DNA of 64,000 bases from Leptotrichia hongkongensis (GCF_007990635.1 NZ_AP019846.1:1736001-1800000); one strand, 5' to 3'; counted from the first letter of the stretch, positions 48,031-58,015 are shown. Made by a program: numbers and translations. Notes: generated by a model from the letters alone, not told the origin.

Positions 48031-48462
48031 TTAAAAAACTAACATTGATAATACAAAGACAACCTTAAATATAAGAAATATTTGTACAAATTTTGTTATT
48101 TTAGGTATTTCTGACCTTCCTTCGTCCTTTCTTACTGAAAAAATTAAAAGTAAAAATAATATAACATACGTAATTGTACCTATCATAGAAATATTTCCTG
48201 TAAACAAATAAATTACTTCTAGCAATAAAAAGGCATATATTTTAAAAGTGGTTCTCTTACTTGTAAAAAATATATTTATCAAATTATAATTGGCATACAT
48301 ATATAACAAAATTAGCATAACAATTCCCAAATACTCTGTTATTATATCCATTTTTTTTATAATGAAAAACACAAAATATGCAATAATTGTTAATAATAAT
48401 ACTCTTAACTTTTCATCTTTATGTTTTTTTAACTCACGATTTTCCTTCATTTTTTTAGTCAT
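48031..48462 (-). CDS. Hypothetical four-helix membrane protein
   Basis: 143 residues with a basic cytoplasmic start and four hydrophobic segments (VLLLTIIAYFVFFII, LGIVMLILLYMYANY, IYAFLLLEVIYLF, ITYVILFLLLIFSV), then a basic loop and a last hydrophobic stretch. It overlaps the recombinase stop by 8 bases. Family not recognised. The gap 47849-48030 holds nothing I can name. Confidence 0.6.
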   Translation of the reverse strand: MTKKMKENRELKKHKDEKLRVLLLTIIAYFVFFIIKKMDIITEYLGIVMLILLYMYANYNLINIFFTSKRTTFKIYAFLLLEVIYLFTGNISMIGTITYVILFLLLIFSVRKDEGRSEIPKITKFVQIFLIFKVVFVLSMLVF

Positions 48463-49456
48463 CTCCTAATTTTATATTGTTATAAATCATTTTTAGTTTG
48501 GATTTTTCAACATGTGTGTAAATTTCTGTTGTTGTTATGTTTGAATGTCCAAGTATCTCTTGCACAATACGGACATCAGCACCGTTTCCAAGCAGAATTG
48601 TAGCAAGCGAATGCCTAAAAATGTGTGGATATACATTTTTTTCAATTCCAGCGTTTTTTGCAATGGTCTTTAAATCCTTCCAAAATTTTTCCCTTCGAGT
48701 ATTTGGAAAAATCCTAAAACTTTCACTTGCATTCTTTAATTTTGGTCTATAAATAGCCAAATAATTTTTTATTTCATTTTCTAAACTATCATAAATTGGT
48801 ATTATTCTATATTTTGATCCTTTTCCAAGTACCTTTATAAATTCGTAGTCTTGATTTTCCACATCCTTTATTTCCAAATTTAAGGTTTCTGAAATTCTTG
48901 ATCCAGTTGCAATCAAAATTTTGATAATAAGTTTATTTTGCATACCTTCAGGCGTGTGAGGGCAGTTATCCACAATTTGTTTCATTTCTTTTAGTGTAAG
49001 TATTTCAGGTAATCTATGTTCACGTTTTAAGGACTTTACCATTCCTGTTGGATCTTTTTTTATTGCTTTATTTAGATAGCAGAATCTGTAAAATGTCTTT
49101 ATTGCCGATACTTTTCTTAATATTGAATTTCGTCTTAATTTTTCGCTTATATATTCAACATAATCGAAAATATCCTGTTCTTTTACTTTCGAAAAATCTT
49201 TTTTTACAAATAAAAAAAATTGTATTAAATCTCGATTGTATCCAGTGATTGTATTTTGAGAGCTTCCCTTTTCATACTCTAAAAAATCAAGAAATTCTCT
49301 AATCTCCATTTTATTTTCACGTGTTATTTTTTTATCATTGTTTTTTGAACATTCACTGCTTTTAACATTACCGTCTCTTTCTTTTTCCAAATTTTCTTTA
49401 TCTGAATTAAGTTTTTTCTTTTTTAAATTATCTATATCAGTACTTTTTTGTCCCAT
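48455..49456 (-). CDS. XerC/XerD-type tyrosine recombinase
   Basis: 333 residues. A charged low-complexity extension (1-48) precedes the core-binding domain (50-135). The catalytic domain shows TGSRISETLNL (first R), GKGSKYRIIPI (K), HIFRHSLATILL (H-x-x-R), LGHSNITTTEIYTHV (H and Y). Xer enzymes resolve chromosome dimers at dif; which of C or D, or a single XerH-like enzyme, cannot be told here. It starts inside the recN end, with AAGGAG 12 bases upstream of ATG. The N-terminal extension is longer than usual. Confidence 0.87.
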   Translation of the reverse strand: MGQKSTDIDNLKKKKLNSDKENLEKERDGNVKSSECSKNNDKKITRENKMEIREFLDFLEYEKGSSQNTITGYNRDLIQFFLFVKKDFSKVKEQDIFDYVEYISEKLRRNSILRKVSAIKTFYRFCYLNKAIKKDPTGMVKSLKREHRLPEILTLKEMKQIVDNCPHTPEGMQNKLIIKILIATGSRISETLNLEIKDVENQDYEFIKVLGKGSKYRIIPIYDSLENEIKNYLAIYRPKLKNASESFRIFPNTRREKFWKDLKTIAKNAGIEKNVYPHIFRHSLATILLGNGADVRIVQEILGHSNITTTEIYTHVEKSKLKMIYNNIKLGDD

Positions 49457-51111
49457 AGCCCCATTATCTCCTTAGCGTGATTAACAGATGCTTCAGTAAT
49501 ATTATCACCTGAAATGATTCTTGCAATTTCTCTTATTCTTTCTTCAGTATTCAGTTCACGAACTTTTGTCTCTGTAAGACCATTTTCAATTTCTTTTTTT
49601 ATAAAGAACTGCTGCTGCGCTTTTCCAGCAATTTGCGGAGAATGAGTTACACAGATAATCTGGGTATTTCTTGAAAGCTCTCTTAATTTTTCTGCCACTC
49701 TTCTTACAGTTTCTCCAGAGATTCCTGTATCAATCTCATCAAAAATCAGCACTGAAATATTGTCAACAGCTGAAAATACCGTTTTAAGAGCAAGCATTAT
49801 ACGTGAAATTTCTCCACCTGAAGCAATTTTGGCAAGTGGCTTGAATGTTTCCCCTACATTTGTTGCGATTAAAAATTCTGCATTGTTTATGCCATGTGCT
49901 GTTATTTCTTCAGTTTTTGTAATTTCTACCTTGAATTTTGCATTTTCCATATTTAAGTCGCTTAGCTGAATATCAATTGTGTTCTGAAGACTTTCTGCAA
50001 TTTCCATACGAATTTGGCTAAGTCTTTCACCATCTTGAAAATACTTGCTTACCAATTCATTTTTTTCAACCTTTAAATTTTCCAGCTCTTCATTTTCAAA
50101 ATTAACCAATGACAGATCTTTTTCAATTTTATCTTTGTATTCAAGAATTTCAGTAATTGTTGAGCCATATTTTAATTTCAGCTTATTAATCGCATCAATT
50201 CTTTCGACAATTTTTTCCAGTTTATCATCATCCATCTCGACATCTCCAGCAAAATTATCTACAGAATACGAAATTTCCTCCACTTCATAAAGTACAGACT
50301 CAATCTTATCGTATAATTCACTATAAGATTCTGACAAATCCGAAAGCTGCTCTAAATTTCTCTTAGCCCTTCCAAGTGCTGATAAGATTGAAAATTCTCC
50401 TTCTTTTAAAAGTTCTGAAGTTTCTCCCAGCTTTTCATTAATTTTTCCAGCATTAAACAATATTTTATACTCTTCTTCCAGTTCTTCATCTTCGTTTTCC
50501 TTTAAATTAAGGCTATTAATTTCGTTAAACTGAAATTCTAGAATATCTTTTTTTTCTGCAATTTTTTCTTTTTCTTCTTCAATATTCCTTATTCTTGAAT
50601 TTAATTTTTTTATTTCATTCACATTTTCACGAATCTTTTTAGAAAGTTCCTTTCCCTCATCATCAAGAAATCTGTCAAGTAAATGCAAATGATATTCTTC
50701 ATTTAATAAGAACTGATGTTCATGCTGCCCGACCAAATCAATAATATTCACCATAAGTTCCTTTAATCTTGATAAAGTAAGTCTTGCACCATTTACGGTA
50801 ATCTTCGATTTGGCGTTCCTGTCAAAATATCGTGTTATAATAAGTTCGTCATCATCTATCTCAAACCCAAGCTCATTTAACCTTTTTTTCTGATTTTCAT
50901 CTAATTCAAAAATTCCTTCTGCAAAAAGGCTTTCTTCCCCATTTCTAATCATATCTGTATGACTTCTTTCACCAATTAATAGTGAAATTCCATCTAGAAT
51001 AATTGATTTACCAGCCCCTGTTTCTCCAGTTAATGCAATAAATTTGTCATTAAATTCTAAATCTAATTTTTTGATTATTGCTAAATTATTTAATCTTAAT
51101 TCCCTTAACAT
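49432..51111 (-). CDS. recN: DNA repair protein RecN
   Basis: 559 residues, SMC-like ATPase for double-strand-break repair. Walker A LTGETGAGKSIILDGI lies near 28-43, then VDLVGQHEHQFLL, long coiled coils (about 150-350), ABC signature IASGGEISRIMLALK near 430 and Walker B VLIFDEIDTGISG near 460, then CVTHSPQIAG. Order nadK-recN-xer fits a repair/replication gene cluster. nadK upstream ends 25 bases before it. Confidence 0.96.
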   Translation of the reverse strand: MLRELRLNNLAIIKKLDLEFNDKFIALTGETGAGKSIILDGISLLIGERSHTDMIRNGEESLFAEGIFELDENQKKRLNELGFEIDDDELIITRYFDRNAKSKITVNGARLTLSRLKELMVNIIDLVGQHEHQFLLNEEYHLHLLDRFLDDEGKELSKKIRENVNEIKKLNSRIRNIEEEKEKIAEKKDILEFQFNEINSLNLKENEDEELEEEYKILFNAGKINEKLGETSELLKEGEFSILSALGRAKRNLEQLSDLSESYSELYDKIESVLYEVEEISYSVDNFAGDVEMDDDKLEKIVERIDAINKLKLKYGSTITEILEYKDKIEKDLSLVNFENEELENLKVEKNELVSKYFQDGERLSQIRMEIAESLQNTIDIQLSDLNMENAKFKVEITKTEEITAHGINNAEFLIATNVGETFKPLAKIASGGEISRIMLALKTVFSAVDNISVLIFDEIDTGISGETVRRVAEKLRELSRNTQIICVTHSPQIAGKAQQQFFIKKEIENGLTETKVRELNTEERIREIARIISGDNITEASVNHAKEIMGLWDKKVLI

Positions 51112-51136
51112 TTCTTCCCTTTCACTATTTTATTTT

Positions 51137-51979
51137 TTATAAAACAGAATCTCCCCATTTCAATTTTTGTCGGAGTATACTGTAATAATCACTGTTTATA
51201 GGTTTTATTATTCGAATTTTTTTCTTTGATAATCTTGCAGTTACTAAATCATTCTCCTGTATCTGAAACCATTGGTTTCCGTCGATATTCAAATGGACTG
51301 CATCATCTCTTGATGTTGCCTTAAAACTTAGAACTTCACAACCGTTTACAATTATTGGACGCGCTGTTAAACTTTGTGGAGCAAGAGGTGTTATGGAGAG
51401 TGCATTTAGTCCAGGGTGAACAATTGAACCACCTGCTGAAAGCGAGTAAGCAGTCGATCCCGTAGGAGTTGCTACGATTATTCCATCAGCTCTGTATTTA
51501 TTTACAAAAATATCATTTGAGTAAACTTCAACCTGTATTAAATGTGCTTCGTGTCCGCCTTTTGTTATTACAAGCTCATTTAATGCATAAAAAACATTAT
51601 CTTCATATTTTACTTCTAAAAATGCTCTTTCTTCAGTTTTATAATTCCCATTTTCATAATCTTGTAACATTTTTACTGCATTTTGAGGTTTTACTTCGGC
51701 AAGATAACCAAGAGAGCCCATATTTATTGCAAGTATAGGAATATTCCTTAAAATAGCTTCTTTTGCGGCAACAAGCATTGTTCCATCTCCGCCAAGTGAA
51801 ATTATTAAGTCAGCCTCTTCCACTCCAAAAACTTCTTGAATATCTTTTGCCTTTAGATAGTCATAAAAATCCTTTAATAAATCTTCATCTCCATATCCAC
51901 TTTTCACAATTCTAACTTTTTTTAACTGCTTTTTGCTATTTAGATTATCATTATTTTCTAATTTTTCAGAATTTTCCAT
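51137..51979 (-). CDS. nadK: NAD kinase
   Basis: 280 residues. It phosphorylates NAD to NADP. The signature GGDGTMLVAAKEA (residues about 66-78), the YLAEVKPQNAVKML segment, NEL near 140 and GSTAYSLSAGGSIVHP near 180 are well kept. ATG 51979 follows GAGG by eight bases; the longer frame to 52003 lacks a signal. It is next to recN, a frequent pairing in Firmicutes and Fusobacteria. Confidence 0.95.
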   Translation of the reverse strand: MENSEKLENNDNLNSKKQLKKVRIVKSGYGDEDLLKDFYDYLKAKDIQEVFGVEEADLIISLGGDGTMLVAAKEAILRNIPILAINMGSLGYLAEVKPQNAVKMLQDYENGNYKTEERAFLEVKYEDNVFYALNELVITKGGHEAHLIQVEVYSNDIFVNKYRADGIIVATPTGSTAYSLSAGGSIVHPGLNALSITPLAPQSLTARPIIVNGCEVLSFKATSRDDAVHLNIDGNQWFQIQENDLVTARLSKKKIRIIKPINSDYYSILRQKLKWGDSVL

Positions 51980-52003
51980 AATAAATACCTCTTCAAACAT
52001 CAA

Positions 52004-52334
52004 AATTAAATTTTAAAATATTTTTTACCTTTGTGAGATATTGTATCATTTTTAAAATTTTTTTTCCATTAATTTTAGAAAATAATTTTTAAAAAAATCA
52101 TAGAGAAATTAATAACTACGATTTAATTAAACTTATCCAAACAAATTGCTGTGAGTTACTTAATGTTTATAATATTATGTGTATTAAACATTCAAAAGGA
52201 ATTGTTTTTTAATTTGGTTTCTTATTATTCAAAAAATAAAAAAATTAACAGAAGACAACAATAAGTCTCCTGTTTTTACTTTTTTAAAATAAATTAACAA
52301 ACTCTAAATATTTTGAATTTATACTAAATTTTTC
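52004..52334. other. Intergenic region between nadK and an exported protein gene
   Basis: About 330 AT-rich bases. Apart from the terminator at 52247-52274, I see no gene, promoter or repeat I can support. Confidence 0.5.
52247..52274 (-). terminator. Two-way terminator after the exported protein gene
   Basis: AACAGAAGAC (52247-52256) and GTCTCCTGTT (52265-52274) pair with one mismatch. T runs follow on both strands, so it can stop transcription in either direction; the minus-strand gene ending at 52335 is the likely user. Confidence 0.65.
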
Positions 52335-52811
52335 TTATTTCAAATAAAAATACTCATTTTTTTTGTAATTCTGATGTGAAGGTTTATAGTAGGCTAACTT
52401 ATCTCCAAAAAATGTACTTTTACAATTTTTTAAATCATTTAATAATTTTTTTGCAACTGCACTTCCTAAAACGTGAATTGTCTTAATTTCAGCATTACCT
52501 GAAACTTGTGGATAATCCCAGTTTACTTGTTTTTCAGGACTTACTTCCATGCAATTTGCATAAATATTTATGTGACTAAGACTTGAATCCTTATAAAAAG
52601 TTCTATAAGTTGATATCAAGCATTGCTGATTCTTTAAATATTCCATTGTACCATTTTTCATATCCTCTTCAATATTTTCTGGCAACTTTTCAAATGGAAT
52701 TTTTTTAACAAATGAAATGCTCTCTCCTTTTAAAACCGACCCATTTGCAAAAATATTAAATGAAACAAGGAAAATAAAAAATATAAACAAAAATTTTATA
52801 CCATTCTTCAT
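52335..52811 (-). CDS. Exported hypothetical protein
   Basis: 158 residues with a signal peptide (IKFLFIFFIFLVSFNIFANG, cleavage probably after ANG). The mature protein has three cysteines (QQCLIS, YANCMEV, LKNCKST) and a basic, tyrosine-rich end. Family not recognised. It is a single-gene unit divergent from the efe operon. Confidence 0.6.
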   Translation of the reverse strand: MKNGIKFLFIFFIFLVSFNIFANGSVLKGESISFVKKIPFEKLPENIEEDMKNGTMEYLKNQQCLISTYRTFYKDSSLSHINIYANCMEVSPEKQVNWDYPQVSGNAEIKTIHVLGSAVAKKLLNDLKNCKSTFFGDKLAYYKPSHQNYKKNEYFYLK

Positions 52812-53094
52812 AACTATTTCTCTCCTTCTAAATTTTTATAGTATTGTTTAATAAATTTTATCATTTCATATCCATTTTTTCAATATGTATTTACTTTAAT
52901 TATCATATATTTTACATAAAATTTTGAAAATCAAACATTTTTACTTTACAAATAAATAAATTCAAAGTATAATTATAACAAATCTACTTTATATCGAACT
53001 TATACAGTTATAATTATTTTAAATTTTGTTAGTTTTAACTAATTCGATATTAGATACAAATATATAATAAAATTAAAACTTAGGAGGATTTTTT

Positions 53095-53976
53095 ATGAAA
53101 AAAATGGGAATGTTACTGCTTATAGGAGCATTAATGGCGGTTAGTTGCGGAAAAGACAATGCTAGCAAAGAAGAAGGAAAGGCTGGAACAACGGCTGAAC
53201 AGACTGCTAATCAAGGAAAAGTTGATTTGAGCAAGGAAACTGCTGAATATAAGAAATATGTTGAAGGTCAGATTGATATGCTTTTAAAAGATACAGAAAA
53301 CTTTGCAAAATTGTTGAAGGAAGGAAAATTGGATGAAGCTAAAAAAGTTTATCCATTAATCCGTATGGCTTATGAAAGATCTGAGCCTATCGCTGAAAGC
53401 TTCGGAGAATCTGATGTTAAGATAGATTACCGTCTTGTTGACTTTAAGGAAGAATTTAAAAATGAAGAAGGATGGAAAGGTTTTCATAGAATTGAAAAAA
53501 TATTATGGGAACAAAATACTACAAAAGGGACTGAAAAATATGCAGATGACCTTGTAAACGACATTAAGGAACTAAAAGCAAAAATTGCTACAATCGAAGT
53601 AACACCTGATTTAATGGTTACAGGAGCTATCGACTTATTAAATGAAGTTTCGACTCAAAAAATTACGGGAGAAGAAGAAGTATTTTCACATACTGATTTG
53701 TATGACTTTAGAGCAAACATTGAAGGAGCTCAGAAAATATTTGAACTATTTAGACCTAAATTAGAGAAAAAAGACGCGAAACTTGTAACAACTTTAGACA
53801 CTGAATTTAAAGCTGTAAATGCTCTTCTTGATAAATATATGACTGATGATAAGCATTACAAATTATATACAGAATTGAAGCCTGAGGATACAAAAGCACT
53901 AGCAGAAGCAGTTACAAAACTGGGAGAACCTTTATCACAAATGGGAATTGTAATGGATGCAACTCCTAAAAAATAA
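53095..53976 (+). CDS. efeO: EfeO-type iron-uptake lipoprotein (M75 imelysin domain)
   Basis: 293 residues. A lipoprotein signal ends at AVSCGK (Cys 18), followed by a K/E/T-rich linker and an imelysin-like helical domain carrying EGWKGFHRIEKILWEQ, which includes the HxxE metal motif. EfeO/EfeM proteins bind iron outside the membrane and hand it to the EfeU permease. It lacks the cupredoxin domain of E. coli EfeO. It heads the efe-tat operon, with AGGAGG before the ATG. Arms TATCGAA and TTCGATA lie upstream (52993 and 53042 region), but no clear Fur box. Confidence 0.86.
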   Translation: MKKMGMLLLIGALMAVSCGKDNASKEEGKAGTTAEQTANQGKVDLSKETAEYKKYVEGQIDMLLKDTENFAKLLKEGKLDEAKKVYPLIRMAYERSEPIAESFGESDVKIDYRLVDFKEEFKNEEGWKGFHRIEKILWEQNTTKGTEKYADDLVNDIKELKAKIATIEVTPDLMVTGAIDLLNEVSTQKITGEEEVFSHTDLYDFRANIEGAQKIFELFRPKLEKKDAKLVTTLDTEFKAVNALLDKYMTDDKHYKLYTELKPEDTKALAEAVTKLGEPLSQMGIVMDATPKK

Positions 53977-54104
53977 TAGATTCATTCGATAACTAATATA
54001 TTTAAGTATTATCATGCAAGGGGTTAATCTCCCCCTTGCTAAAATTAACATTTAGATTATCAAGGACATCTAAATAACTTACAGTATAAAAAGAGGTAAA
54101 AATA

Positions 54105-55343
54105 ATGAGTGATGAAAATAATAAAAAATGGTTTGATAAAAAAATATCACGACGTGATTTTCTTAAAAAAGCTGGAATGGTAGGAGCTGGAGCCGCAATT
54201 GGAGCAAGTGGAGCTGGCGCAATTTTTGCAAATATGTTTAATGATAAAGCAAATCAAGTTGTTGGAGATGAAAAAATCTCATTTTATGGGCAACATCAGT
54301 CAGGAATCGCTACTCCTGTTCAGAAAAATGTTTATTTTGCAGTACTAGATTTGCACTCTTTGAACAAGGAAGAAATAAAGAAGATGTTCAAGGACTGGAC
54401 TGATTATTCTCAAAAACTTATGAAAGGCGAACTAGTCGCTCCTGAACTGAAAAATCACCTTGTCCCTCCTATAGATACAGGAGAAACTGTTGGATTAAAC
54501 CCCTATCGTTTGACATTAACTTTTGGAATAAGCCCCTCATTTCTCGATAAATTAAAATTGGATAACAAAAAATTAGATGAATTTAAAGATTTGCCACATT
54601 TTCCAAGAGATCAGATAAAAGATAAGTATAAAGGTGGAGATATCTGTATTCAGGCTTGTGCAGATGATGCACAGGTAGCATTTCACGCTGTGAGAAATCT
54701 TGTTCGTAAAGGACGTGCCTTAATTACTTTAAAATGGACTCAAGCTGGATTTCTTCCCATTGGAAATGGAAAAGGAACACCTAGAAATCTTTTTGGATTT
54801 AAAGATGGAACAGAAAATCCTAAAAATAATAACGACTTTAAGAATGTTGTATGGTATGATAAGAACAACTGGCTCAAAGATGGAACTTATATGATAGTAA
54901 GACGTATTCAGATGCATCTTGAAACTTGGGATAGAACTAATTTACAAGAACAGGAGAATACATTTGGAAGATATAAGGAAAGTGGTGCTCCATTTGGAGA
55001 AACAGATGAATTTGCAACAATTGACATAAATAAAAAAGGTCCAGACGGAAAACCAATTCTTCCCATTGATTCACATGTTTATCTTGCAAAAAAAGCTGAG
55101 GTAAAAATAGCACGCCGTGCCTTTTCGTATTCTAATGGAATAGACGAAGTGAGCGGACAGTTTGATGCGGGACTGCTATTTATATGTTTCCAAAAACATC
55201 CTGATCAATTCATAAAAATTCAGAACAGTTTAGGAAATGATGATAAGCTGAACGAGTACATTACTCACGTTGGAACGGGTATTTTTGCCTGCTTTGGCGG
55301 AATAAAGGAAGGAGAGTATATTGGGCAGAAATTATTTGAATAA
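54105..55343 (+). CDS. efeB: EfeB, Tat-exported dye-decolorising haem peroxidase
   Basis: 412 residues. A twin-arginine signal is clear: SRRDFLKKAGMVGAGAAIGA. The DyP-type domain has the distal GFKDGTENP motif with the catalytic aspartate, and a conserved arginine/histidine region further on (RRIQMHLETWDR). EfeB oxidises ferrous iron or takes iron from haem outside the membrane and works with EfeO and EfeU. Genes for a Tat translocase lie in the same operon. GAGG precedes the ATG. Its 3' end overlaps efeU by 23 bases. Confidence 0.92.
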   Translation: MSDENNKKWFDKKISRRDFLKKAGMVGAGAAIGASGAGAIFANMFNDKANQVVGDEKISFYGQHQSGIATPVQKNVYFAVLDLHSLNKEEIKKMFKDWTDYSQKLMKGELVAPELKNHLVPPIDTGETVGLNPYRLTLTFGISPSFLDKLKLDNKKLDEFKDLPHFPRDQIKDKYKGGDICIQACADDAQVAFHAVRNLVRKGRALITLKWTQAGFLPIGNGKGTPRNLFGFKDGTENPKNNNDFKNVVWYDKNNWLKDGTYMIVRRIQMHLETWDRTNLQEQENTFGRYKESGAPFGETDEFATIDINKKGPDGKPILPIDSHVYLAKKAEVKIARRAFSYSNGIDEVSGQFDAGLLFICFQKHPDQFIKIQNSLGNDDKLNEYITHVGTGIFACFGGIKEGEYIGQKLFE

Positions 55344-57012
55344 AATAAGTATAATGTTATTTTTGTGCTTTATGCTATCTTTTACAAATATTATTGCAAA
55401 GGAAAGTTACAGTAGCCTCTATATAAAAATAACAGATACAACAACTGCTATAAAAAATAGCAATCAGAATGAAGCAAAAAAACTTTATTCTGAAATCAGG
55501 GAAGAATTTAAAAAAGTAAAAAATTCTGATTCAACACAAGGAAAAAAAGTACAGGAGCTTTTAAATAAGGAAAAATCAGCATTATCAGAAAATGACCTAA
55601 AAGAAGTTACAACAGCACTGCTTGCTTTTGAAAAGGAGCAAAATCCTGTTAATGATAACGAGGAAAAGAAAAAATTTCAGTCAAGAATGTATCCTGCTTT
55701 GGAGGTCCTAGAAAAGGCAATTCAGTCTAAAAATGTAGAACTGATGAAAAAGGAATATCTGAAATTTAATGGCGTATGGACTAGAAATGAAAGTTTTATA
55801 AGAAGCAGAAGTATTCCTTACTATGGAAAAGTGGAAACTGCCATGTCCTTTCTTAGAAGTTCTATGGAAGTGGAGCCCTTTGACTATGACAGCACAATGA
55901 ATTCTTTCAATGAATTGAAGTCTGCTATAAAGGATTATCTGGATGGAAAAAAAATAGAAAACAATGTTTCGAGCACAATCACGTTGAAAGAAGCTGTGGA
56001 TATGCTAAAAGATGCCTTGGATGCTTTTAAAACAGGAGATAAAGCTAAAGGACAATCAAAAGTTAAACAGTTTATTCAAGTATGGCCAACTGTTGAAGGC
56101 GATGTAAGTACAAGAAATTCATCATTATACACAAAAGTGGAAACTCAAACTCCAATAATTATGGTAAAAGGTGCTGAAAAAGAATATCAGGAACAACTAC
56201 AGGGATTAATAACAGAATTATCACAAATTGATACAAAAGTACAATATACATTTGTTGACGCAATGTTTATACTTCTTCGTGAAGGTGTAGAAGCACTTCT
56301 TATCGTTCTGGCATTAGTAAGCAGTCTAAAAGCTGCAAATCAGAAAAAAGGATTACGTTGGGTATATGCAGGAGCTGCTTTCGGAATTTTAGCAAGTGTC
56401 ATTATAGCATTTATGCTTCAAGCACTATTCCCTGCGGTATCTTCAGGGACAAATCGTGAAATTCTGGAAGGAATTGTAGGAATTTTTGCGGTTATAATGA
56501 TGATTGGTATTGGTTTCTGGCTACATAGCAAGTCATCTCTAAAATCTTGGAAAGACTATATTGACAGAAAAATGGACGTAGTTTTAAGCACAGGAAGTTT
56601 TATTTCAATGTTTGTACTTAGTTTTCTTGCGGTATTTAGGGAAGGTGCTGAAACGATTCTATTTTATGTGGGAATTTTACCATTAATTTCTTTGCAGAGC
56701 TTGATTATTGGTATCGTGAGTGCTATACTAATATTAGTTATAATTGCATTTGTACTAATATACGCTTCTTCAAAAATAAAAATACATCAAATATTCCTTG
56801 TATTGACATGGACGATATATTTCCTTGCATTTAAGATGCTTGGAACAAGTATTCATATGCTACAAGTTGTAGGAATTTTACCGCTACACGTAGTAAACTT
56901 TATTCCAACAGTAGAAATTTTTGGAATTTATGCAAATATGGAAGTATTTATTTGTCAATTAATTTTAATAACTATAATTGCATTTGCAACTTTTAAAAGA
57001 AAAGATAAATAG
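55321..57012 (+). CDS. efeU: EfeU/FTR1-type iron permease with periplasmic domain
   Basis: 563 residues from TTG 55321 (GGAG six bases upstream, inside efeB). A signal peptide leads into a helical extracytoplasmic region (about 30-300) with repeated EfeO-like helices. The FTR1 domain (about 315-560) has seven membrane segments with the iron motif REGVEALLIV and its second copy REGAETILFY. FTR1 permeases import iron coupled to oxidation by a partner, here probably EfeB. The fused N-terminal domain is typical of FTR1 proteins in many anaerobes. Confidence 0.9.
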   Translation: MGRNYLNKISIMLFLCFMLSFTNIIAKESYSSLYIKITDTTTAIKNSNQNEAKKLYSEIREEFKKVKNSDSTQGKKVQELLNKEKSALSENDLKEVTTALLAFEKEQNPVNDNEEKKKFQSRMYPALEVLEKAIQSKNVELMKKEYLKFNGVWTRNESFIRSRSIPYYGKVETAMSFLRSSMEVEPFDYDSTMNSFNELKSAIKDYLDGKKIENNVSSTITLKEAVDMLKDALDAFKTGDKAKGQSKVKQFIQVWPTVEGDVSTRNSSLYTKVETQTPIIMVKGAEKEYQEQLQGLITELSQIDTKVQYTFVDAMFILLREGVEALLIVLALVSSLKAANQKKGLRWVYAGAAFGILASVIIAFMLQALFPAVSSGTNREILEGIVGIFAVIMMIGIGFWLHSKSSLKSWKDYIDRKMDVVLSTGSFISMFVLSFLAVFREGAETILFYVGILPLISLQSLIIGIVSAILILVIIAFVLIYASSKIKIHQIFLVLTWTIYFLAFKMLGTSIHMLQVVGILPLHVVNFIPTVEIFGIYANMEVFICQLILITIIAFATFKRKDK

Positions 57013-57049
57013 GTTTTAAATATTTTTAACAATCGGAAAGGAATAAAAA

Positions 57050-57763
57050 ATGTCTAAAATTGATGAACAGACACTTATAGAACATTTAAGTGAATTTAGG
57101 AAAAGACTTATTGTAATAATCGTATTTTTTATAATAGCCTTTCTGATAAGCCTAGTATTCTGCTCTAGTATTTACAAATTATTAACAGCTTCTTTTAATC
57201 AGAAATTAGTTGTTTTAGGCCCTAACGATATTTTGAGCATTTATTTGATGCTGGCTGGAATATGTGCCTTCAGTTTAACCCTTCCATTTGCAAGTTATCA
57301 GATATGGGCATTTGTCCGTCCTGCATTGGAAGAAAGAGAAGCCAAAGTAGTTTTATCCTATGTTCCTGCAACCTTTATATTGTTTATTGCCGGTCTATGT
57401 TTTGGTTTCTTTTTCATAACGCCTGCATTATTAAACGTGCTTCTTTCATTTGGAGATGATTTGTTTAATATACAGCTTACAGCAAACAGTTATCTGACAT
57501 TCATAATTCATACTTCCCTTCCACTTGGAATAATATTTGAACTGCCAGTTATTGTAGCCTTTTTAACATCGCTACACATTTTAACACCGCAATATCTAAT
57601 AAAAAACAGAAGATATGGATACTTTATTTTACTAGTACTCGCAGTAGTATTAACACCTGCCGATTTTATAAGTGATTTAACAATGGCAGCTCCCTTGATT
57701 CTGCTGTATGAAGTAAGTATCCTTGTCTGCAAATATATTTATAAAAAAAGGAGGAATTACTAA
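57050..57763 (+). CDS. tatC: Twin-arginine translocase subunit TatC
   Basis: 237 residues with six membrane segments. The signal-binding start IEHLSEFRKRLIVII and the loop FVRPALEEREAKVV with the conserved proline and glutamate are present, and FELPVIVAFLTSL and LVLAVVLTPADFIS match the family. It recognises Tat signals such as that of EfeB. It is 37 bases after efeU in one operon. AAAGGA precedes the ATG. Confidence 0.94.
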   Translation: MSKIDEQTLIEHLSEFRKRLIVIIVFFIIAFLISLVFCSSIYKLLTASFNQKLVVLGPNDILSIYLMLAGICAFSLTLPFASYQIWAFVRPALEEREAKVVLSYVPATFILFIAGLCFGFFFITPALLNVLLSFGDDLFNIQLTANSYLTFIIHTSLPLGIIFELPVIVAFLTSLHILTPQYLIKNRRYGYFILLVLAVVLTPADFISDLTMAAPLILLYEVSILVCKYIYKKRRNY

Positions 57764-57765
57764 AA

Positions 57766-57963
57766 ATGGGAATTTTTAGAGATATCGGAGCACCAGGACT
57801 CATAGTCCTTATACTTGGTGCATTACTTATTTTTGGACCAAAGAGGCTGCCTGAATTAGGAGAAGCCATCGGAAAAATGATTCGAGAATTTAAAAAATCA
57901 GTTTCTGGAATTGATTTGGAAAAAGATGATAAAGTTACAGAAGATAAAAAAGAAGATAAATAA
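57766..57963 (+). CDS. tatA: Twin-arginine translocase subunit TatA
   Basis: 65 residues, one membrane segment (APGLIVLILGALLIFGPKRL) followed by the FGPKRLPELGEAIGKMIREF amphipathic helix and a charged tail. With TatC it forms the minimal TatA-TatC system known from Gram-positive bacteria; no tatB is visible. GGAGG lies just before ATG, two bases after tatC. Confidence 0.95.
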   Translation: MGIFRDIGAPGLIVLILGALLIFGPKRLPELGEAIGKMIREFKKSVSGIDLEKDDKVTEDKKEDK

Positions 57964-57969
57964 AAAAAC

Positions 57970-58004
57970 AAGAGCAGTCTCATAACTATGAACCGCTCTT
58001 TTTT
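57970..58004 (+). terminator. Terminator of the efe-tat operon
   Basis: AAGAGC (57970-57975) pairs with GCTCTT (57995-58000), followed by a T run, seven bases past the tatA stop. Confidence 0.75.
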
Positions 58005-58015
58005 ATAATGAAACT

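Noticed and set aside
52920-53094. Fur box upstream of efeO
   Set aside because: The region has TATCGAA/TTCGATA arms but nothing close to a GATAATGATAATCATTATC-type site, so iron regulation is only likely by analogy.
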